64,000 nucleotides of DNA from Gordius sp. MW1 (GCA_964036665.1 OZ038531.1:17856168-17920167), one strand, 5' to 3'; counted from the stretch's first letter, positions 34,800 through 47,000 are shown. Translations and numbers: made by a program. Notes: generated from the sequence alone by a model not told the origin.

Positions 34800-35225
34800 C
34801 TTTACTTGTGGAAGGTAAAGTTGTAGCAAGGGTACTGGTGGAAGGTAAAGTTGTGAATCCGTTTCAACTGGGAAACATACAACTGGGAAAAAAGAACCTA
34901 ATCTCACCTAATCTCAACAAACTATACGATTCTTAAGTTAAATTTGCATAATGTTACAACATTTATAATAAATATAAGTATAAAAAGCCACAAATCACAC
35001 AATATTAAACTACTTAAAGATAATGCATTAATGTGATAGATTATTTTATATTGGAGTATAAATGGATAATCCTAACTCTAACCCTTACCCTAACTCTAAC
35101 CCTTACGCTAACTCTAACCCTAACCCTAGTAGGTATGCGCAGCCGCTTTCTGATTAGTTTGTTGAGATTAGGTGCTTTTTTCCCAGTTGTATGTTTCCCA
35201 GTTGAATTGAAACGAAAGTTGTAGG
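34800..35225. mobile_element. MITE with about 60-bp TIRs and telomere-like core
   Basis: GTTTCAACTGGGAAACATAC...AACCTAATCTCAACAAAC on the left is mirrored by GTTTGTTGAGATTAGGTGC...GTTTCCCAGTTGAATTGAAAC on the right. The core contains CCTAACTCTAACCCTTACCC-like repeats (35071-35130). No protein-coding content beyond the repeat. Confidence 0.6.
35071..35130. repeat. Interstitial telomere-like (CCCTAA/CTCTAA) array
   Basis: Degenerate hexamers CTAACTCTAACCCTTACCCTA..., ending CTAACCCTAACCC. Similar short runs lie at 35545-35572 (TTAGGTTAGGGTTAGG) and 36138-36160. Most insects use TTAGG, so this TTAGGG-like run need not reflect the host telomere. Confidence 0.7.
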
Positions 35226-35320
35226 TAATTTACAACTATATTCCTTAGTTATCACGAAATCATCATTCTTAAGTATGCCTTTTCCGCTACTGGTGTTTCG
35301 GCATCTATAATATGTTTGCC

Positions 35321-35683
35321 TGTTACGACCCGTTTCAAGTCAACTAATAAACGGCCAACTCGTAAATCGTTAATAGTTTATTAACGATCGTTCATAAACT
35401 ATTAATGATTTACAATGCGCATGCGTAGCATTTAACAGACCAATCAGATAGCTGCGCATTTATCTAATGCGCATGCTTATGCATTTAACAATTATTGCTG
35501 CACTATAAAACTTTAAGGGACAGGGTTAGTGTTTTAGGTCAGCGTTTTAGGTTAGGGTTAGGATTAGATGCACACAAATTCCCTCCCCATTTGAGATTTA
35601 ATTATCATATATTGATTATCTCCATCGTTAATAGTTAATTTATGAGTTGGCCGTTTGCCAGTTGACCCGGATTCGTTGCGACC
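35321..35683. mobile_element. MITE-like inverted-repeat element
   Basis: The left end has GTCAACTAATAAACGGCCAAC and the right end, inverted, GTCAACTGGCAAACGGCCAAC. An inner inverted pair AATCGTTAATAG/CATCGTTAATAG and a TTAGGGTTAGG run are present. No ORF. Confidence 0.5.
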
Positions 35684-35990
35684 TATGTTCGCTTTAGTAT
35701 ATGAATATGAGCGAAAGCATAGGATCTGTCCCTTTCTAGAAGATCTTTTAAATTCTTTAAATATGGATCAAATTTCGCAGTTTGTTTACCTATTCGATCT
35801 CTAGATATAAAGTTAAGAAATTCCTGTATATGTGCCATGTGATTTGATTTATAAATATAATTCATTTCGTATTTTAGCTCTAACCACAAAGTGTGCTCCT
35901 TTTTTCCTGATGAGCTCCTTTGACCCCCACTCCTTTTACCGGAATCATTTTTACTTTTACAATATAACAACCATAGGACTAGGCTAAACA
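35683..35990 (-). CDS. Hypothetical ORF, about 100 codons
   Basis: Open minus frame ending at 35683. It reads like protein (KYEMNYIYKSNHMAHIQEFL, KFDPYLKNLKDLLERDRSYA) and has a Lys/Ser/Gly-rich part. It lacks a clear start: the 5' end runs into the hairpin element at 35981, so it is probably a fragment of a larger coding unit disrupted by that element. No family recognised. Confidence 0.25.
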
Positions 35991-36270
35991 TTCTCCAATT
36001 CTGGTGACGTATTTCATATCGTAAAATCGCGTTGCTTAAACGTTCTCTTACCGAGTGATAGAAAACAACGCTTTTGCGCTCATTAATTTAAATTTGATTA
36101 AAATTATCGAGAAAAAATGAAATGATATGTATAAATACCCTAACTCTAACCCTAACCCAGATGAACGCAAAAGCGTTGTTTTCTATCACTCGGTAAGAGA
36201 ACGTTTAAGCAACGCGATTTTACGATATGAAATATGCAATATGTCACCAGAATTGGAGAATGTTTAGCCT
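35981..36270. repeat. Long hairpin, about 100-bp arms, telomere-like loop
   Basis: 35981-36078 is the near-perfect inverse of 36166-36270 (CTCTTACCGAGTGATAGAAA, CGATATGAAATA, CCAGAATTGGAGAATG). The 87-bp loop contains CCCTAACTCTAACCCTAACCC. The right arm has a small insertion (ATATGCAAT). Probably a foldback MITE. The following LINE inserted just beyond it. Confidence 0.75.
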
Positions 36271-36295
36271 GTTCCACAACCATATGTGTCATGTG

Positions 36296-39200
36296 AAAGC
36301 AGCTGATCTCTACTACCATCAACTGAATATAGTAATATTCACTACCGATGACCGATAGATGTTTTAAGGATCTGTGTGGTTTGACACCTGAACAACATAT
36401 GACATTTTAAATGAAGGATTTAACTTTACTGATTACTTTCCTATCCTCAAACAATTTGGATGGATCTTCGAAAATTCTGAATCTTATTCTCTAAACTTTA
36501 CTCTCTGGAACATATTATTTCTACTATTTTGTGTGGTTTGCCGGACCCGGATTCATCATAATATTTAAAAGACAACTTAAAAAGAGGATTTAGCCTGGGA
36601 TGGCAAAGAAGGGATCATAAAAACAGCTAATTCCTGGACAATCAAAAACCATGACAAATAAGACAATAATATTTCAACTACAATATTAATATTTTGATAA
36701 ATTTTTGTGCCTCATTAACTTAAATTAGGATAATAGTTTAACTATCATTTTTTAAGACAAGGAAACTTGGTATAGTTTGTTTATATGTTTTGCTGAAACT
36801 TACCTATCTTACCATATTTCTTATAATGCATATATAATTATAAACTTAAACTAATATATCAGTTTAAATATTATTCTTTATAAGTCAGGGGAACTTGGTA
36901 TAGTTTGTTGTACGTTTGCTAAAACTTACTCTTAATATATTTCTTATAATGCATGTATGATAGCAAGAGTTCAAATCTGCACCCGCAGCTTTCAATAAAT
37001 CGTAGACCCCTTGGTTGTTAAACTCCCGGATAAAAATCGTCTGCCTCTAATTAAAACTCTCCTTTAGGGTCAGGGTCAATTACACTTTCCATAAATCGCA
37101 GACGACTTAGTTGTTGAACTCTAGGATAAAATCGTCTGCTTTTAATTAAAAGATCCACTACCCTTTAAGTTAGGAGATTTCGTCTGCTTTTTCCCTAAGT
37201 TAGGAAATTTCGTCTGCTTTTACACCTTTAGGTTACTAACTCGTATATTACATATCGTCTGCTTTTCCCCTAAGTTAGGAAATTTCGTCTGCTTTTACTC
37301 GTATATTACAATATTTTAGCTTATATTTCCATTCTTATAAGCATCGATAAAAGGATAAATAGCACGCGCGCGCTTTTTGACTTCGATACTAGATCTCTAA
37401 TTTTCATTATTCATAGTTAAACAAATACTAAATCCCTCCCCCGAAGAGTATTCATAAGAATATCCTGGACAAAATACAAACAATCACTATAAAAAACAAA
37501 AAATCCAAGATTAAGTCTAATTCTATCCACTTTTTAAATCAACGGAAAATTCCATAACGCCAAATTTAAAAACCGTAAAGAATAATCACCATTTAGCAGT
37601 CTTATATGACATCGACGCATAAAGATATCTTTAAGTTCCTCTTGTTCTGACAAAATCTCAAACAGCAAACGCAATACTGTCACCACGGCTTACAAAGAAT
37701 TTATACCCTCAAACTAGAACCGAGTCTTTCTATATACCTTCCTTGCTACCTGCGTACCCCATCAGATAAAGAAATATGAAATTAAACATTGGATCAATAA
37801 ACATCAACTCACTAATGATACAAGGTAACCAGCAACTAATGCTCATGTTTGCCCGTAAACATAAACTAGACGTGCTATGTCTACAACAAACACGAATTCC
37901 TTCCTCAAGAACGGATACATATCCCGACTATACACTTTATCACTCCGGGGTTACCGACAACCCAGCTTCAGGAGTTTCCACACTGGTAAATAGGCGTCTC
38001 ACTGTTTTGAGCCTAAACCGAGTCAACGATAGAATTATAATACTAAACCTAAAAGTGGGTGCTCGCACAGTGTTAATTATAAATGTTTATGCACCAACTG
38101 CATCACACAAACTACAGATCCTTAAAGAATTTTTCAAAGTTATTGTAAAAGCAACAAAAGATCTGACTTCTAGGGCAGTCCCAATAATAATAGGAGACCT
38201 CAATGCCTCTGTTGCCCTTACGGACCGGGATGACACCAACATAATCGGCCAAAACACGTTGGGCTCCAACAATAGGAATGGAATTTTCTTGAAAAAATGG
38301 TGTAAAGAATATAGGTGGCGAATTGCTTCCACCTTTTCTCAACTTTCCAACGACCAGCTAGCTACCTTCCGTGGTACAAATACCTCCCGACCAAGTCAAA
38401 TTGACCACATGCTCTGTAGGTCACGCCATTTTAAGACCGTCAAGAACTTCAAAGTAATTCACGATCCCGTTACAGTGAATGCTGATCACCATGTGATTAC
38501 CGCAGAACTAATAATAAAATCAGCCACTCTACATGTACCCTGTACAAACAGAAACCCAATAATAAGACCTCAAGGCATAACAGGCAATCTGGAGTTTAAA
38601 GATAATCTTCTCCTTAAAGTTAAAGACACTGTTTTCCCAAAGCTCTCAGTCAACGAACACAGCATTGAGTTATCAAAGATATTTGCGAACCCACCAAAGC
38701 AAAAAAACCGCATCAAGACGAAAACATGGTTTTCCCAAAAGACACTAGACCTGTTGAAGACAAGGACGAATATATTTCATTGCAAAAAGGATCTTCCGTT
38801 CAAACACTCATGCTTGTCTGCCCTTAGCAAGCGTATCAAATCAAGTATACGACAAGACAAAATAACTTTCATCAATTCTAAAGCAAGTGAGGCAGAATCA
38901 GCTGCACGTTCGAACAATAGCCATCGCCTCTTTACAATTATTGATAGCCTTAAATACAATACATTAGCTAAGCGCACCCATTATAACATAAAAACAGACA
39001 ACAGCTCTAACGACTCAATAAACCAGACAAAAGCTTGGGAAGCCCACTTCCGTTCTATCCTATCCCCCCATTCGCCCGTCCCTGTACTGGACATCTATAA
39101 AGAATTTATTAAGAACTTCAAAGGACCTCCGCCGCTCCCGATTGACACACTCCCACCATCCATCTCCGAGATTGTTAGAGTGATCAAAACTCTTAAATCA

Positions 39201-40893
39201 CATAAGGCAGCAGATCCGTCGGGGATGACTGCTGAAGCACTTAAAGCGGACTCGGACCTATCCGGAAAACTTCTATACCACCTTTTTTACAAAGTCTGGG
39301 ATAATGAGGAATTACCAAACTCCTGGTCGTTAAGCCGCCTTAATAAACTATTCAAGAAAGGAGACCCTTCTGATCCAAACAACTATCGGGGAGTGACAAT
39401 CATAAACCTTGAATCAAAGCTCTTTATCAAAGTATTATACAATAGACTCTACAACCAGATAGACGATATACTTAGACACAATCAAGCGGGGTTCAGGAGG
39501 TGCCGCACAACCACGGAACATATTATCACTCTAAGAAATATAATGGATATCTCCAGTACTAGCAAAACCCCTCTTGTCCTTGTATTCTTGGACTTAGCCA
39601 AAGCTTTCGACTCTGTACAGCACCTATATATATGGGAGTCCCTATGCCTATTGGGAATACCAAAGAAGATAATCAGAATCATTTTTATTATATACGCAGA
39701 CATGAAGGTAGTTGTCTCTCACCTTCATCATCTATCAGACCCAATTCTCGTGACGACAGGAGTCAGACAAGGCTGCCCATTGTCTCCCCTTCTCTTTATT
39801 ATAGTGATGGATCTGATAATGAAAAGGTCAATATTTGCCTCCGATGGCATTACGTTAAACGGAACTATGCTATCCTCACTCATCTTTGCCGACGACTTAT
39901 GTCTGGTGGCGACCTCTACAAAGAAGGCCCAATCTATGGTGGACAGATTCTCCGATCAGGCAAAACAAGCTGGACTATATATAAATGCCGACAAATGTGC
40001 AATGATAACACTAAACGTTCCCTCAGAGGACAGGATACTGATCAATAACAACCCTATTAATATGTCCCACAAAGTTCGATACCTAGGAGTAGACCTCACA
40101 ACAGACATCTACGCCGGAGTAGATGTGGAGTCAAAATTACAACGTACCCTGGTTAAATTCCACTCTTGCTCCGCCATATGGAGATCCCGCCGCTTGACGC
40201 TCCCTACACGACTCAGGATTTTCAAAGTAATGATCCTACCAGTTCTGTTATACGGTTGTGAATCCTGGTCTTTAAGAGCACCTACTCTAAGAAAACTTCA
40301 AGTCAACGTGAATAAAATGCTGCGGATAGTTTGTAGAATTTTCTACCCTAACATAATATCAAACGAAGATTTGTGGGTTCGGTGCAAAATTCCTCCGATA
40401 AAGAATATAATTTCAACCAGAAAATGGGGCTTCTTAGCCCATCAGGTAAGAAGAAAAGGAACTAATTATTGTTTATCTTCCCTGTTTTGGCGTCCTCCTC
40501 TATTAAGGGGTCGCGCGTGCAATAATAGTTGGCTGTACAAAGTATTCCGCGACATGCAAACCCTCGGTAAAGATTGGACCTCGTTACAAGCTATCATGAA
40601 TGATAGAAAATCATGGAAAAATTTCTCGGAAACCCATATTTCTCGCCTCCACTAATATGACTTTTTTACTACCCATAATCTAATGCCTAATTATTAACCA
40701 TAACCCACACCTAAGGTACATTAACTTATTATCATGCATATTTACACTGCTTAATACATACATTTGTTACAGGAATAAAATCACACGTTAGCAATAACGT
40801 GGCCTTATGCGCCATTTGGCGTGAGAAGGGGCTCAACCTTAGATTGCACTTACTAATCTCTTGGGCGTCTTCGGGGCAAAAAATACATACATA
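36296..40893 (+). mobile_element. Full-length LINE with 15-bp target duplication
   Basis: CATATGTGTCATGTG flanks it at 36281-36295 and 40894-40908. The 3' end is a short (TACA)n tail. A 1.48-kb 5' UTR (36296-37775) precedes one long ORF and no ORF1 is visible. The 5' UTR contains two AT-rich repeats (36770-36960) and a repeat of TAAGTTAGGAAATTTCGTCT about 37170-37300. The ORF is uninterrupted, so this is a recent insertion. Confidence 0.85.
37776..40655 (+). CDS. LINE endonuclease-reverse transcriptase, 959 aa
   Basis: An endonuclease/exonuclease/phosphatase fold covers about aa 1-240 (LNIGSININSL, IIIGDLNASV, VNADHHVITAEL). The reverse transcriptase is about aa 440-760 (SWSLSRLNKLFKKGDPSDPN, LVFLDLAKAFDSV, TGVRQGCPLSPLL, LIFADDLCLVA). 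A C-terminal region (YGCESWSL, KMLRIVCRIFYP) is shared with the fragment at 32.7-33.5 kb. In the endonuclease the usual catalytic Glu of the QET motif is Gln (CLQQTRIP), which may abolish nicking while the RT motifs are intact. The frame is complete. The start ATG at 37776 is the first with good EN similarity. Exact LINE clade unknown. Confidence 0.9.
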   Translation: MKLNIGSININSLMIQGNQQLMLMFARKHKLDVLCLQQTRIPSSRTDTYPDYTLYHSGVTDNPASGVSTLVNRRLTVLSLNRVNDRIIILNLKVGARTVLIINVYAPTASHKLQILKEFFKVIVKATKDLTSRAVPIIIGDLNASVALTDRDDTNIIGQNTLGSNNRNGIFLKKWCKEYRWRIASTFSQLSNDQLATFRGTNTSRPSQIDHMLCRSRHFKTVKNFKVIHDPVTVNADHHVITAELIIKSATLHVPCTNRNPIIRPQGITGNLEFKDNLLLKVKDTVFPKLSVNEHSIELSKIFANPPKQKNRIKTKTWFSQKTLDLLKTRTNIFHCKKDLPFKHSCLSALSKRIKSSIRQDKITFINSKASEAESAARSNNSHRLFTIIDSLKYNTLAKRTHYNIKTDNSSNDSINQTKAWEAHFRSILSPHSPVPVLDIYKEFIKNFKGPPPLPIDTLPPSISEIVRVIKTLKSHKAADPSGMTAEALKADSDLSGKLLYHLFYKVWDNEELPNSWSLSRLNKLFKKGDPSDPNNYRGVTIINLESKLFIKVLYNRLYNQIDDILRHNQAGFRRCRTTTEHIITLRNIMDISSTSKTPLVLVFLDLAKAFDSVQHLYIWESLCLLGIPKKIIRIIFIIYADMKVVVSHLHHLSDPILVTTGVRQGCPLSPLLFIIVMDLIMKRSIFASDGITLNGTMLSSLIFADDLCLVATSTKKAQSMVDRFSDQAKQAGLYINADKCAMITLNVPSEDRILINNNPINMSHKVRYLGVDLTTDIYAGVDVESKLQRTLVKFHSCSAIWRSRRLTLPTRLRIFKVMILPVLLYGCESWSLRAPTLRKLQVNVNKMLRIVCRIFYPNIISNEDLWVRCKIPPIKNIISTRKWGFLAHQVRRKGTNYCLSSLFWRPPLLRGRACNNSWLYKVFRDMQTLGKDWTSLQAIMNDRKSWKNFSETHISRLH

Positions 40894-41149
40894 CATATGT
40901 GTCATGTGTTTTTGAGAATGAAATTTATACTCTTGTTTGATTTTTATTTAATTTAAGTAAATTTTTTGATTTCGGCTGATCAAGTGCCACAAGATTTACC
41001 AATTTTGGGCTGAAACGGGTTTGAGTTTTTGAATGTTGTATTTACAAATTACTATAACTAATTACAAAAGCTTAATAAACTTTTACTTCAAGAGTATTGT
41101 GCTTCTATATTATCCCATGCAAAATTAAAGTAATTGTTTTTCACAACAA

Positions 41150-42930
41150 ATTATTTGCTAAGTATTTTATTCAAATTGCTAAGTATTTTATTCATTTGCT
41201 AAGTATTTAATTGGTTTGCTAAGTATTTAAATTAATGCTAAGTATTAAATTCAATTGCTAAGTATTTTATTCATTTGCTAAGTATTTAAATAAATTTTTC
41301 TAAGTATTTCATTGTTTTGCTAAGTATTTTATTTATTTGCTAAGTATTTTATTTGTTTGCTAAGTATTTTAATGTTTTGCTAAGTATTTAAATTATATGC
41401 TAAGTATTTAAATATATTATGCTAAGTATTTAAATTATTGCTAAGTATTTAAATATATTATGCTAAGTATTTAAATTATTGCTAAGTATTTAAATAAATT
41501 GTGCCTAGTATCTAAATTATTTGCTAAGTATTTAAATAAATTATGCTAAGTGAGCCATTCCATGACATATCAAAACGGTTTCGGCCCACCATCTCAGATC
41601 ACGCTGATTTTTTGTGAGAATTTAGACCCTATAGGAAATAGTAATCTCTGAAAATTTTAGCCATTTTGGGCCAATACTTTTTAAGTTATGGACGCTAAAA
41701 TGGCCAATATCACGCTCGAGTGCGTTTTACAAATTTTACTATTATTCCCATAATTTCAAAAGTATTGGTGCTAGCTTCGTAATTTTTAGTGCATTTTAAT
41801 CCTTATAAAATTCTCTACCAGAAAAATGTAACCAAAAACCTCAAACTTTTGTGGTTAAAGTTTTGTGGTCAAATTTGTGAAAACCCAAAAAACCTACTTC
41901 GCGACCAGCTATAATCACCAAATTCACCATGGGGATTCCCCTATGCCCAAATATCAAATTTCTAAAATAAAAAGTTTGGGGACGGCTATGGGGTGGTCAG
42001 GAGATCAAAAAACACTAATAAATTAAATTAATTTATAGGAAATATATATACATGCCACCCTTATTATAATTATATATTGTAGTTGAATAAAATCTCTATC
42101 AATTATCCTATTGGCTATTTAGATTATTTTATGTGTAGTCATTATAGAACATGAAGGGTATTTCTTCACCTACAAATAAATAATCATAATCTTTTTATTC
42201 AAATCTAAAATAAATTATTTTTTATATTATAACAATATAAAATTGAAATATTATATTTTTCAACTATAAATTTTGGTAATTCATTAAAATAATTCCCATT
42301 AAAACTTAACTTCAAATTTCAACACTTTTTTGTGTCATAAATAAAACCTTGAATTAAAAAACTTAGTATTTTAAAGTAATAACTTAGCACTTCAAAATAG
42401 AGAACCTAGCATTTTTAAAAATTAAACATTTTTTTTTTGAAATTATTACCATTAAAATTTTGTCCTTTTTAGCTTTAAAACCTTATTATCTTATATTTTT
42501 TTAATACCCAGCATTTTGATTTAAATTCATAATTTAGATTTTTTTAATAAAATACTTAGCATTTTAATAAAAAAACTTAGTATATCAAAATAAAAACTCT
42601 GCAATTTAATAATAAAAACTTAACATTTAAAAATAAAAAACTTAGCATTTAAAAATAAAATACTTAGCATTTCCTTTAAAATACTTAGCATTTAAAAATA
42701 AAATACTTAGCATTTTGATTAAAATACTTAGCATTTAGATTAAAATACTTAGCATTTAATAATAAAATACTTAGCATTTAGATTAAAATACTTAGCATTT
42801 AGATTAAAATACTTAGCATTTAGATTAAAATACTTAGCATAAAATATTTAGCGTTTTTTAATAAAATACTTAGCACTTTAATTAAAATACTTAGCATAAA
42901 TTACTTAGCAATTTGTAATTATTTACTTAG
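41150..42930. repeat. Inverted arrays of a CTAAGTATTT minisatellite
   Basis: 41150-41560 holds about 22 units of TGCTAAGTATTT plus a variable AT-rich spacer. 42365-42930 holds a similar number of AATACTTAGCATTT units, the same motif on the other strand. Between them is about 800 bp, including CATTCCATGACATATCAAAA and a TTTTGGGCC-rich stretch, with no ORF. A transcript would fold into a very long, imperfect hairpin. The unit 1 counterpart lacks it. Confidence 0.8.
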
Positions 42931-44917
42931 CAGTTAAATATTTTATTTAATGGTTTCAAATAAAAAAAACTTGATGAAAATTTACCGATCATTTAAAAAA
43001 GCATTGAAAAATTTTAACCAAAAATTTGCTGATAGACCTTTTTTTTGCTCTCATGAAAATTTAGGACAGAATTTTGGTTTTGCTCTCTTTTATTAAATCA
43101 AAATAATTATAATGAAGAATGCATGAATTAATTTTCGAATAATAATAATGAATTAATTATCACGAATTATTAATTTAATTAATTAGAACTTATTATTGTT
43201 TATTTTAAATTAATCATAGAATACAAAATTTTCCATTTATTATTCTACACATGTATTGAGACGGTGAGGGACGCGGCACTCAAAGTTTGCCCCACTCATC
43301 GACATTTTATACACATGAGGGTAGGCAAGAGGAGGGGGGGGGGGGGGGCGGAGAAGAGGGGCTGCCCCCCCTCTTAATTGGTTGAAATTTATTAAATCTA
43401 TGGGTAAAATTTCAAAAAATGGTTATTTAGCCCCTCTCCAAATCATTATTGCCCCCCTCGAATTCCCATGGTTTATACAAAATTCAATTTTTAAGTTGTT
43501 TTAAAGCAACAAAGTTTTAATTTTTTTTTTTATTAAATGAAACTATAAAAATCATATGCGAGGTAAACATTCGAAAATTGCGATAGCGTTGAAATGACAA
43601 ATAATGATTCCAATTTTCTGTTTAATAAAAAAAGTTTCCCTATTGTCAAGAGTATTGGCTGCTATACGGCGTCCCAATTCTTTCAGAAGAGCTAAGTTTT
43701 AATCGCCTTATAAAAAAATTATTACAATGTAATGATAATTTTTGCGTTTTTTAAAGTTAACCAAAATTTAAAGTTTTTTAAAATTAATTTTATTTAACAT
43801 TTTGGGAAGAGCACCCTAACACTTGTGAGCCCCGGCCTCCTTTTTTAAAAATAAAAAACTTCGAATTCTTAAAATTTAATAGTTTTATTAATTAAGTTTT
43901 CAAGCTTAAATAAACATATCAAATTTTTTTTTAATGTATACAACTTTTTTTTCAATTTTAAAATATAACGTAAAAAAATAAAAAAATAAAGCATTAAAAA
44001 AACTAAAGCAAAAGCGCGGTAAGTTAAATTAGGTAATAAGGTTGGTGCGGGTTAGCGTCATATTTATAAACTAAAAATTCAAGAATAACCCAGATGAATG
44101 CAAACATGGCCGTACAAATAAAAGCAACTAAATTATAATAAATTCTTATAAGCGATGATTAAATATAACAGAAATTGAATAAAGTATTTAACAATATTTT
44201 TATAAATATCTTTTACACATGAGGTGTAGAATTAATGCCTGACTTTTGAACGAGTTACATGAAATTTTTTCTAATACTAGTACTGAGTTATAATTTAAAA
44301 AAACTTGATCAGATTCGAGTTTGTTCTAAACGACTTTCCCATGAATTTTGATAATAGCTCGTCAAAACTATTAGTTAATTAAACTTGGGCATAACACAGT
44401 ACTTTTTTATTTATATCCAAATGGGAGCTTTTGAATCAAAATATATCTTTGCACAACTCCATGGGCGTAGCGAGAAGGGGGCGGGGGAGGCAAATTCTTT
44501 CAATGCAGAAACCCTTAATAATTAAAAAAAATATGTTTTGCCCCACCCCCTAATCCAAAACTTGGCAAGCCCATACAGTAACTCGAATCTTTTTTGGTTT
44601 GGGCTAAAGTTATAAGAATCAATTATTTTTAGTATTACGACATAGAGACCTGCAACGGGCCTGTTTAAGTCGGCCACTTTTTAACCTTTAAAAGCCGTGA
44701 CCCGCCCCTCAAAATATTATTAAATTATAAGCCAGGGCCCTGTCCACTAGTTTTATCAAATCACGAGCCCTGCCCCATATAAAAACATTATTTTGATTTC
44801 TTTTCATTTTAGATCGTAATTTTTTTTACCGAAATGGTTAAACAATAATCCTGATACACCAGGTAAAAATTATAATATCCATAATTTCGGGCTAGACAAG
44901 TACTTTTTTACAATTTA
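42930..44917. other. Non-coding duplicated region
   Basis: Includes a G-rich GGGCGTAGCC-family relic (about 43320-43450), DNA alignable with 5760-7000, another GGGCGTAGCGAG copy at 44461-44580, and a GC-rich stretch at 44660-44770 matching 6725-6840. No gene recognised. Confidence 0.55.
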
Positions 44918-45062
44918 TTCATAAATGATAATACAAGAATATAAATACGTACAACTATAATAATTTATGAGTGTAGTATATACAAGCAGAGTATACAAGT
45001 TCTGAGAGCACAAAATTCTATCGTCCCTCAACGAAAATAAAAAAAAGATTAATTATGTAAAA

Positions 45063-47000
45063 TTATGAATTACTGTAAGTAGAAATATCAATTTCATCGG
45101 GTATTCTGTAATATTAACATCAAATCTTTCTTGCACTTCATTTAAAATTTTGGCATCATTAGGTTCAGAAACAAATGTAATGGAGAGACCTTTAGTTCCA
45201 AAACGGCCTGCTCTTGCAACCTAGTTATAAACAAAATAATAAATAGGAAAACATGAGTTTTATATTACTCTATGGAGGTACATGTCTGAATTTTCAGGCA
45301 TGTCATAGTTAAACACAATGTTAACTCTTTCAATGTCCATGCCCCTCCCAAACAAGTCTGTAGCTACTAGGATTCTTTTTTGAAAATCCTTAAATTGCTT
45401 GTAACGAGATAATCTAAATAGTTATATTTATATAGAAAAAGTTTTATAGGGGGTAATCAGTGAAGGATTGGCAAGTAATTTCAAGGAAGCTCATATTGAA
45501 ATTTTCATCATTTACAAATATAAATCATACCTCTCTTGTTGGTTCATTGCTCTATGAATGGCAATGGCAGGGAAATTTTGTTCCCAAAGCAATTCAGCTA
45601 GAGCCATGCATCTTTGTATAGATTTTACAAATATGACAACCTAATGATGAGATGCAATGTAAATTCAACATATGAATACTTGATTGAATTCCAAAAGATC
45701 TAATAGCTCAAAGAGTTTTCTATTTTTTCATTATCCTTTAGTTTAACATAGTGTTGTCGTAGTCCATGCAGCGTGAGCTTTGAATCGTCATCGACATATA
45801 TTTCGAGGGGCTGTAAAGTATAATTTAGTGATTAAATTATTTCATAAAATGTATAGGTTTTATTAAGTACAACCAGTCTATTTTCCACATCATTACAAGT
45901 TAGATAAATTGTTAGCTATGATTCATCATTCAAAAGAAGCAAAATTGAGTTGACACCAAGGATTCTTAAGGTATGATGGTTGATTACGTTAGGGCAGAAG
46001 AATGAATTGTGGCAGAATTAGACAAAGAGAAAATGAGTTATTGATGGGCTGTAGAAGGCAAATTTGGAAAATGGTCAAAATGAGATGAATATGGAAAATA
46101 GATAGACTGAGTGAATGCATAAATAGCTTCAAGGTTTACATCTTGCATAAATTTTTTGCAAATGGGACGTATATCCTTGCTTAATGTAGCACTAAACATC
46201 ATGACTTGTTTAGTGTGTGGCGTCAAACGAAAGATATCTTGGACATCTTTTCTCATGTCTAAAGGCATAATATTTAACTTGGCAATTAAATATTTAAAAC
46301 ATACCTAATTCATCAAGCATTTTATCACATTCATCTAATATAAAGTGCTTGACATTCTTCAAGTTTAGGGCACGGGAACGGCATAAGGCCAAAATACATC
46401 CAGGAGTCCCAACCACTATATGGGGGCAATTGTTTTTTAAAATAGCCTCGTCATTCACTATAGGTAATCCACCAAAAAACACTGACACATTTACTGCCGG
46501 CATATATTTAGTGAATCTTTCATATTCTTTGCTTATCTGAAAAGCAAGTTCACGGGTATGGCACATAAATAACACGGAAACCTAAAATATTGTTAATAAA
46601 AAAGTATGTTAAATAAGTATTACTTGATTTTCAATTGGCTCGAGCTGCTGCAACGTGGAGAGAACAAAAACCGCCGTCTTGCCCATCCCAGATTTGGCTT
46701 GGCATATAACATCCATGCTGAGGATAGCTTGTGGAATACACTCATGTTGAACTAACATTTTATAATGTGACCAGGCAAGGAGAAAATACCTTCAGAAGGG
46801 TGTTCAAACCCACAATCCTGGATAGCTCTAAGCAACTCAGGTTTTAACAAAAAATCCTTGAAGCTTGAACTATGTATAGAAACGTAAGTTCCTTTGATAT
46901 CCTTCTTCTTCAAATCCCCATTCACGGCAGGGACTGTGGCATTATTTTGAGATACCTGTTCTTCTTCTTCGTAATCTAAAAGTTCATTTTCATCCGTCAC
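45063..47000 (-). pseudogene. UAP56/DDX39B pseudogene, duplicate of 8578-10509
   Basis: Same exon layout: 47000-46790, 46751-46624, 46581-46305, 46258-46140, 45810-45680, 45640-45531, 45413-45269, 45220-45063. All GT-AG sites are kept. Damage: the start codon is GTG (47000-46998) with an in-frame TGA just upstream; one base is missing in exon 5 (poly-T at 45721-45728; 131 nt against 132); one base is missing in exon 8 (about 45103; 158 nt against 159). The TPGR motif reads TPGC. Two frameshifts remove the C-terminal helicase domain, so this copy cannot make UAP56. Introns and flanks remain clearly alignable, so the duplication is fairly recent. Confidence 0.9.

Noticed and set aside
37800..38980. 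Several minus frames in the LINE ORF
   Set aside because: Shadow frames of a real 959-codon ORF.
41150..41560. CTAAGTATTT repeats as a CRISPR-like or origin array
   Set aside because: Spacers are short, variable AT-rich filler and the array recurs inverted at 42.4-42.9 kb; a minisatellite or foldback element fits.
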